Positions 58,471-64,000 of a stretch of DNA of 64,000 nt are shown here, piece by piece; the stretch's first letter is position 1; the number at the start of each line of letters is the position of its first letter. A program made the translations under genes and the position numbers. The stretch spans positions 721,618 through 785,617 of the forward strand of contig OZ024850.1 in NCBI GenBank assembly GCA_964017145.1, given 5' to 3'. Source of the DNA: Agrocybe praecox (taxonomy: Eukaryota > Basidiomycota > Agaricomycetes > Agaricales > Agrocybaceae). The notes beneath the pieces are model-generated. The model saw only the letters and a list, made by a program, of their open reading frames with translations. It was not told the origin of the DNA and searched no databases.

Positions 58471-60274
58471 AGGAGGTTCAACGGTTGAAGTGGTCTGACG
58501 ATTTATCTGATTTGTAACTGTTGGTGGCCATGCGTTTGGGGGTATTTAAGCGATTCGCCTACAACTAAAACTAAAACGTCGCTTGCTCGTTTCAAATTTC
58601 AATCAGCTGTGGGTGGCGTCGAATGAAAATACTCTCACAATGCACCTTCCCGTCTCTCATAAAAAGGTACACAAAATCATCAAAGAGCTACCAATGTTCG
58701 ATAGGGGCTTGGTAAAAACAACAGAGGTCAAGAACCAGGACGACGTGTGATATAATAAGCGCACCTAATTCCCAAATGAACTGCTTTCTTTTCCAATATC
58801 GAAACATTGGGAACAAAGAACTTCGGTCCTCGGACTTTCACATGTTGCATCTGTCTTTGTTTTTAAGAGTTCCCTTTCACTGCTAAAATCAAATTGAAAG
58901 AGCGGCATTGAGACATTGCTACACTTTCACATATGTTATATTGTATTCGTTCGAGGAGAAATGCTATAAAGGACGAACGATTCCTGAACTTATAACGGGG
59001 ATGGTATAGCTGTCTTTTGACACTTACAAAAATTGATTTAGGAACAATCGAATGAAGAGGTTTGGTGTTGGTTTTACTTCAAATGACTTGCACTAACTCC
59101 AAACATGCAGGGGAAGGGATATGACCTTGGTAGAACACGAAGACATAACGGCGGTATAGCGTGCCCTGGCCCATGCGAAAGCGTGGGACAAATGAATTCG
59201 CAGACCTCTCTGGTTCGATCCTTGATACTGCCAAAAGTTCACAATTTATCCTTCGGGTGCAATTAGATGTCGAACACTGTCTGTAAGACCTTGATACCCT
59301 AAGCGACGGCTTAGAGATGTGTCCAGGCGTGCCAGGTGATCACGAATCCATTGTACGCGAAGAAGGGTTGAGGTGTGTCACTGAAACTGGCTGCGTCAGA
59401 ATTCAGGACAGAGCTCCCCTTTTGCCCCAATTTTGAAAATATTCTATTTCCGAGCCTCTTTTTTATTTTTTATTTTTTTATTTTTTTTACACTGGTCCTC
59501 AAACTGGTCAGTGTTGGCGAGCGCTGTCGTTGGTGGGGGCGCTTAGTAGACTCCTCGAAAGGCTAGAAATTGTGATACCTTTGCTGGCTCAAGGTTTAAC
59601 TAGGTTCGCGGTTCAAACGTTCAGGGTTCGCAGGTTCGCCGAACTTTTTACTCCCAAAGAATGAGACTTTCAGTTTTTTTTAAATCCGTCAATAGAGTTT
59701 TGAACATACTTGCAGAACAGATTTGAAAGATTTACAAAATGCAGAACAAAAACCGGATCCGATCGACCTCAGTCTGCATGCTGCATGATGATGACGGTCA
59801 TGCTCGATACTTGAGAAACATATCACTGGAGTCACACTGTGCTCAAGTTTCATAAGTCACAGGAGTTTGTATTAGCTTTTTTTGCTGGATGGTATGGGTC
59901 AAGCGTACTAGCCAGTGGCCGATACAAGAACTTGCACTTTCCCTAAGCCCTAATATATATAGGACGTCAGATTAAATACAGATGAGAAATTCTAATCAAG
60001 TACATCGACCTACTGCAAAGACTTCCATACCTCACATCGGTCTCTTAAAGTACTATATCTTGAGCGCATGGTGCGGCAGGGGTTGATCCGGTGCCAAAAA
60101 CCGTAAATCTCATGGCATTCCTCGGTGATAGCCGAACGGGCGCTAAGATGAGTCGACTCGCTCCTTCACTTTGCATTAAGCATAACCGCAGACACTATTA
60201 ACAACACAGTACTAGCAACATACTATGTACTAACGAGACCAAAAATTATATGCACTTTCGAGGTAGTAGCCAGG
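58471..60274. other. Gene-poor stretch, about 1.8 kb
   Basis: No supported gene. Contains a tRNA-like segment at about 59150-59233, a T-rich tract at 59459-59486 and a cluster of GGTTCGC-type repeats at about 59603-59645; see findings. Confidence 0.5.
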
Positions 60275-61703
60275 TTACTTGTTTTCTGAAAGTAGCCTCG
60301 TGATTTCCGGTTTGATATCTGCAAGGAAATCCTCGACGGTAGCTACCGGCTTCCATCCTAATTCACGACCACGACTTCCTTTCGCGAGGCTGTTCGAAGC
60401 AAAGATCGTCCAGAAGCGCTATCAAAAGTAAATCCAATGAGAATGATACATTGGGAGCAGAGACAAAATAAAACCAACTCCAAAGTATTGATCAAGCTCT
60501 TCCTGAGAAAATGGGTTTGGATTCTTGTCCGTAATTAGCTTATGCTCTAGCAGAGTTTCTCCTATGGCTGTGGAAACATCGATAGTGGTGTAGATCAACG
60601 ACTCTGCGAAGTAATATCCGTGAGGGGCTGTAACATCGTTCTTCAAGGCAGAATCAAGAATTATAGTGTACAAGTCGGCAGCTATACAAAAATGTCAGTC
60701 GTTGACAAATTATAGAATAATCACACATGAACGTACTCTCTTCGACATGTGTTGCAGACAACCTATTAAGTCCCTCACCAAAGTACCCTGCTTGCTTTCT
60801 GGCAAGTGCTATCTTGACTAGGTAAGGCACTACGACGGAATGTGTATTCTGGATCTTTAAATCAACCAGAGGACCTTTTGGATGTCCAAATACCACGGCT
60901 ATAATATAAAAAATGTAAGCCCGCACTTATATAACCGAGAAATGACGTACATGGAGCAATAATATAGGCTCTGACATAGCCTGCTCTATCCGCTTCTATG
61001 ATGGGAATATCCACGTTTCTGTGAATAACTGATACAGGGATTGCGTCGAGTTTTTCTACTTCCAAGTCATCGTAGCCAGTATGGTTTCCATGCAATCCAC
61101 GAGCGTCATCTGAAATGAAAGCTGAAATTCGAACGAGTTAGGATTGGTTATTGCGTCCGTACTGAGCGGATGGCTTACCGGCGCCAGACTGAACATTGTA
61201 GTAAGCAATTTAGTCGCCATACTCTTCAGTCAGCGTGACTAAGTACACGTACTGTGTGGATTAATATAGGTGCCTTTCCTGTCTTCTCGTGCCTAATCTT
61301 CAGGCCAGCGAGGATGGCAGAAGCGGCCAGCAGATTATCGGAGTCGGCCTACAGTCGACATATAGTAAGATTTCGATTCCTGTTCATGCAGAATATTATT
61401 TACCGCTGCTATAACCACATCTGAGCTGGCTGCTGCATTAGTGATAAACGTCAAGTCCTTGTCGGTGTATGATCCAATGATCGTCTCGATCCCCAAAGAC
61501 TTGAACTTTTGGGCTTTTTCTTCTGAACGAACGAGAGCAGTTATCTTGAAGGATGAGGCTTGGGTATGTGCAAGCAGGCGATTTACAACGGTTCCACCGA
61601 TGTAGCCTGCACAGTAGCAGTTCTTAGCTCGCTAAAGGCAAAGCGCTGTAGATATAATCGTACCGGTAGCGCCCGTGACGAATATGTTGATCTGGGAAGG
61701 CAT
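60275..61703 (-). CDS. NmrA-like NAD(P)-binding reductase
   Basis: Eight exons on the minus strand: 61703-61664, 61606-61404, 61348-61253, 61188-61179, 61121-60951, 60898-60737, 60681-60479, 60418-60275. Phases join to 342 residues. The N-terminal Rossmann motif is FVTGATGYIGG, then ITALVRSEEKAQKF and DVVIAAADSDN; AYIIAPSVVFG and LSATHVEETADLY belong to the extended-SDR/NmrA type. No Tyr-x-x-x-Lys pair is obvious, so it could be a sensor or an atypical reductase. Exon 4 is a 10-nt microexon (Ser-Gly-Ala plus one base). A second acceptor nearby (TTTCAG before ATGAC) would skip four residues. Homologues of this kind are abundant in Agaricomycetes; substrate unknown. Confidence 0.85.
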
Positions 61704-62613
61704 TGGGGTTACTAGGCTAGAGCTTTGCGAGGCGACGAAGAAGTTGATCCAGTTTGTAGAGGAAGTAAGGGCAGTAATTGTGTATAGGAACTTGTAGGCA
61801 ATTGGCCCTATTTTATATACGGTCGCATTGCACTTACAAATCCAGAATTATAAACTACAGAAATCCAGTCCTTCCAATGCTTACAAAACACATCTACCGA
61901 ATGATAGAAATAACCTCTAGAGTGGCTCAATTTTTGGCGCTAGTGCATGTAATAAGATGCAACTAGTATACGATAAGAGAAACTCGGTATCTGACAAATA
62001 AATGCAAGATTACGCAGATCATTCGAAGTTTTGAGCAGATAATGTTTCCATAGACCTGAATCAGGACCGAAGGAGCGAGCAGATGTGTTGATGACAAAGA
62101 GAGACTTATTTTGTTCAATTTCCGGACATAAAATAAATCAGGTGCATGGCAGGAGTAGTAATCATTCCTTACAAAGAGAATACCTTTTGCGCAGATTTTG
62201 CCTCTTTTTACCTTGTGCAAAAATATTACTAAAACTTACCATACGTAAAGGGAAAGTTTTAACTTGAGAATAAGAGAATCATGAGTCAGAACTCTATACT
62301 TAAGCAGATCTCTTAGTGACTGTCAAGCCTTTCTATCTACTATTCTCGCCATTTGGATATGTAGGACTTTGGTGGGCTTCTCTGTTGGCTCTTCTTTTCA
62401 ATGATGTTTCATCTAAATTTCCTGTACCAAAACCAATGGTACTTCTTTCATTACCTTTGAATCTGTTTTTTTTTTTTCGAAAGTCCGTGGTTGTGTTCCT
62501 TTTCTCAAATATCAAGCGTATTTCCATGCATCCCGCTTTTGCTCTGGAGCGGGTAAGGCATTTACTGTTTTTTGTCACGTCTTTCACCCTACAGAGTTTG
62601 TTGTGACTTGCCA
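61704..62613. other. Intergenic, reductase promoter region
   Basis: Open frames at 61778-62606 are Ser/Phe/Leu-rich AT-driven frames without motifs. No gene called. Confidence 0.45.
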
Positions 62614-62778
62614 ATGGCTGGAACCGCGGAACGGCTTTCGGATACTCAATATGTTGTTCGTAAGTGCTTCTCCTAACCGGCCGCCTTAATATTCCCCTTG
62701 CCTTATTACCCCACAGCTTCCCAGTCTGTGATCCATCATTCTAACTTTTCTGTGGACTGTCCCGGTACCCAATCATAG
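62614..62778 (+). CDS. Possible small spliced gene, 35 residues
   Basis: ATG at 62614 opens MAGTAERLSDTQYVV, then a good intron (GTAAGT at 62660 to CCCCACAG at 62716) joins in phase to PSQSVIHHSNFSVDC and a TAG at 62778. Exons 62614-62659 and 62717-62778. The start context and splice sites look real, but the product has no recognised family. It might be the beginning of a longer gene whose further exons I cannot trace, a relic, or chance. Confidence 0.25.
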
Positions 62779-63068
62779 GGAAGCTCTCCTGCCTACTTAT
62801 CTTTGACTAAATTTATTTGTATTTCTTTCAAAATCGTATTTACTGTTCCTCCAAAGTTATACACATTTTTGTGGATCATATGTCTAATATCCTCTGGAAT
62901 TTACAGTTATTAGCTAAAACATGCCGGGGACCGGGAGCATTGACAAGGTTTTTGCTACTTTATATATTTTCTGCTGCTCGCAGTATTTGGACGAATGGAT
63001 TGCGGACCAGATTGCTTGTCGACAACTCCGTTCGTAAGAACGAAATCTGGATATGAAAAACCATCGCC
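62779..63068. other. Convergent 3' flank
   Basis: Short AT-rich region before the stop codon of the aldo-keto reductase gene. Nothing else seen. Confidence 0.5.
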
Positions 63069-64000
63069 CTATAACAACATTATTAGTGCCTCTTTGCGGA
63101 CGGAATTTGCAGGAAAACTCACGAGCAAGTTACTTGGGAAACCTTCCTCGAATGGAACGACACTTTCAATAAACTTAATGTGCTCGTCTGTGAGAGAAAT
63201 CTCCAGAGCTTCCAAGTTCTGCAACAGGTGCTCTACTTTCCTTCCTCCGATGATAGGGAAGACAAACGCAGTCTTCTGCATAACATAGGCAATAGCGACC
63301 GAGGTGATGCTTTTAGCCCCAACTTCGGCGGCGACCTTTTCCAACGCTTGGCTCATCAGCTTCTGAGCCTCACTTCGACGATAGTATTGGGCACCACCAC
63401 GACCGTACTCTGCTTGAGCTGCTCGTCGTTCTTCCTCTGCGTCTGTTCGGATTTTTCCTCCGCAGAGAACATCCCATGGTGCCAGAGCCATTCCTGATGA
63501 TTTATAACCATCAGCTCGATCTGTGTATTCGATGATCCATTGTGGCCTTTACCTTGATTTCTTGCCATTGGAATGATGTCGCGTTCGAAGGAACGCTCGA
63601 GTACATTCCATTGGCCCTGGTATACCGCAAATGGAGTCAAAGCATGATCTTTTGCGTATTGGTTGGCCATGGAGACAACCCATGCAGGCGTATTGGAGAC
63701 ACCCTTTCAAAAAAAGAAAAAGAAAAAGAAAAAATCAGCCACTCCATCCACTGCATCATTCACAAACCATACATACCAGGTAGAGGACTTTGCCTTGTTG
63801 CACAAGAGCGTGAAGAGCGTGCATGACCTCCTCGATGCTCGTGTCCCAATCCCAAAAGTGAACGTAGAACAAGTCAATGTAATCGGTGCGCAGCTTTTTC
63901 AGAGACTCCCTGATGGAAATATGCATCGACTTTGCATTGTTGCCTGCAGTCAGAACATGGTGGGTGCGGTCTGCAGTATTTGGGAGTGCATTATTGGTAT
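63069..64000 (-). CDS. Aldo-keto reductase, aryl-alcohol dehydrogenase-like (3' part)
   Basis: The 5' part lies beyond the right edge. Visible exons on the minus strand: 64000-63777, 63703-63553, 63493-63069, about 265 residues to the TAG. AKR features in order: [51 protein letters not shown] split by an intron, [30 protein letters not shown], and [14 protein letters not shown], the C-terminal NADP-binding region. These match fungal aryl-alcohol dehydrogenases, which reduce aromatic aldehydes with NADPH and work in lignin-related aromatic cycling. The N-terminal catalytic Tyr and Asp are outside the window. Confidence 0.9.

Noticed and set aside
1..64000. CRISPR arrays, rRNA genes, bacterial operons or a secondary-metabolite cluster
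   Set aside because: Intron-rich eukaryotic gene structure throughout; no regularly spaced repeats or rRNA-like sequence seen, and no core biosynthetic enzyme (PKS, NRPS, terpene synthase) is present.

Overview
The window is nuclear DNA from a filamentous basidiomycete, most likely an Agaricomycete (mushroom-forming fungus). The reasons are many short GT-AG introns (about 50-70 nt, branch sites like CTAAC), very small exons, and a gene content typical of that class: a DUF3712 protein, a GH16 glucanase, a cutinase-like esterase, a peptidase M64, NmrA-like and short-chain dehydrogenases, a PAH-only protein, MIF4G-like helical proteins and a decayed LINE. Exon structures were built by hand from splice sites, reading phase and family knowledge. 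No alignment or transcript data were used.

Layout. 1-6186 (+) is the 3' part of a 29-exon DUF3712 gene, followed by a four-helix membrane protein (6721-8031, +). 10420-12776 (-) encodes a disordered 701-residue protein ending in a farnesylation box. 14787-16512 (+) is a ribosomal-L1-domain ribosome-biogenesis factor and 17521-18930 (+) an alpha/beta hydrolase. 20092-24456 is almost gene-free apart from a 35-codon ORF. 24457-25986 (-) is a PIG3-type quinone oxidoreductase. 27622-28617 (-) is a secreted protein built from a duplicated exon-intron unit. 31131-32677 (+) is a GH16 endoglucanase. 35473-36365 (+) is a PAH-domain protein, 36747-37553 (-) a cutinase and 38553-40347 (+) a homeodomain protein.

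The right third has a mirror-like arrangement. A MIF4G-like gene (41064, +) and an SDR (42896, -) are matched by a second SDR (53700, +) and a second MIF4G-like gene (57248, -). Between the two pairs lie a LINE relic (about 44.1-45.9 kb), a CLASP-like TOG protein (46107-48918, +) and an O-fucosyltransferase-like type II membrane protein (49296-51100, -). A secreted M64 metallopeptidase (54757-56894, -) sits inside the right-hand pair. The window closes with an NmrA-like reductase (60275-61703, -) and the 3' part of an aryl-alcohol-dehydrogenase-like aldo-keto reductase (63069-64000, -).

I see no operon-like co-regulation and no convincing biosynthetic cluster. Secreted or wall-facing proteins (GH16, cutinase, M64, the duplicated small protein) fit saprotrophic or plant-associated growth. 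Several oxidoreductases (two SDRs, NmrA-like, MDR, AKR) are scattered. The observations most worth a second look are the inverted paralogue arrangement, the homeodomain lacking its invariant Asn, the duplicated exon-intron secreted protein, the non-canonical GC-AG intron, and the intron whose retention would replace the CAAX tail with an Arg-rich one.
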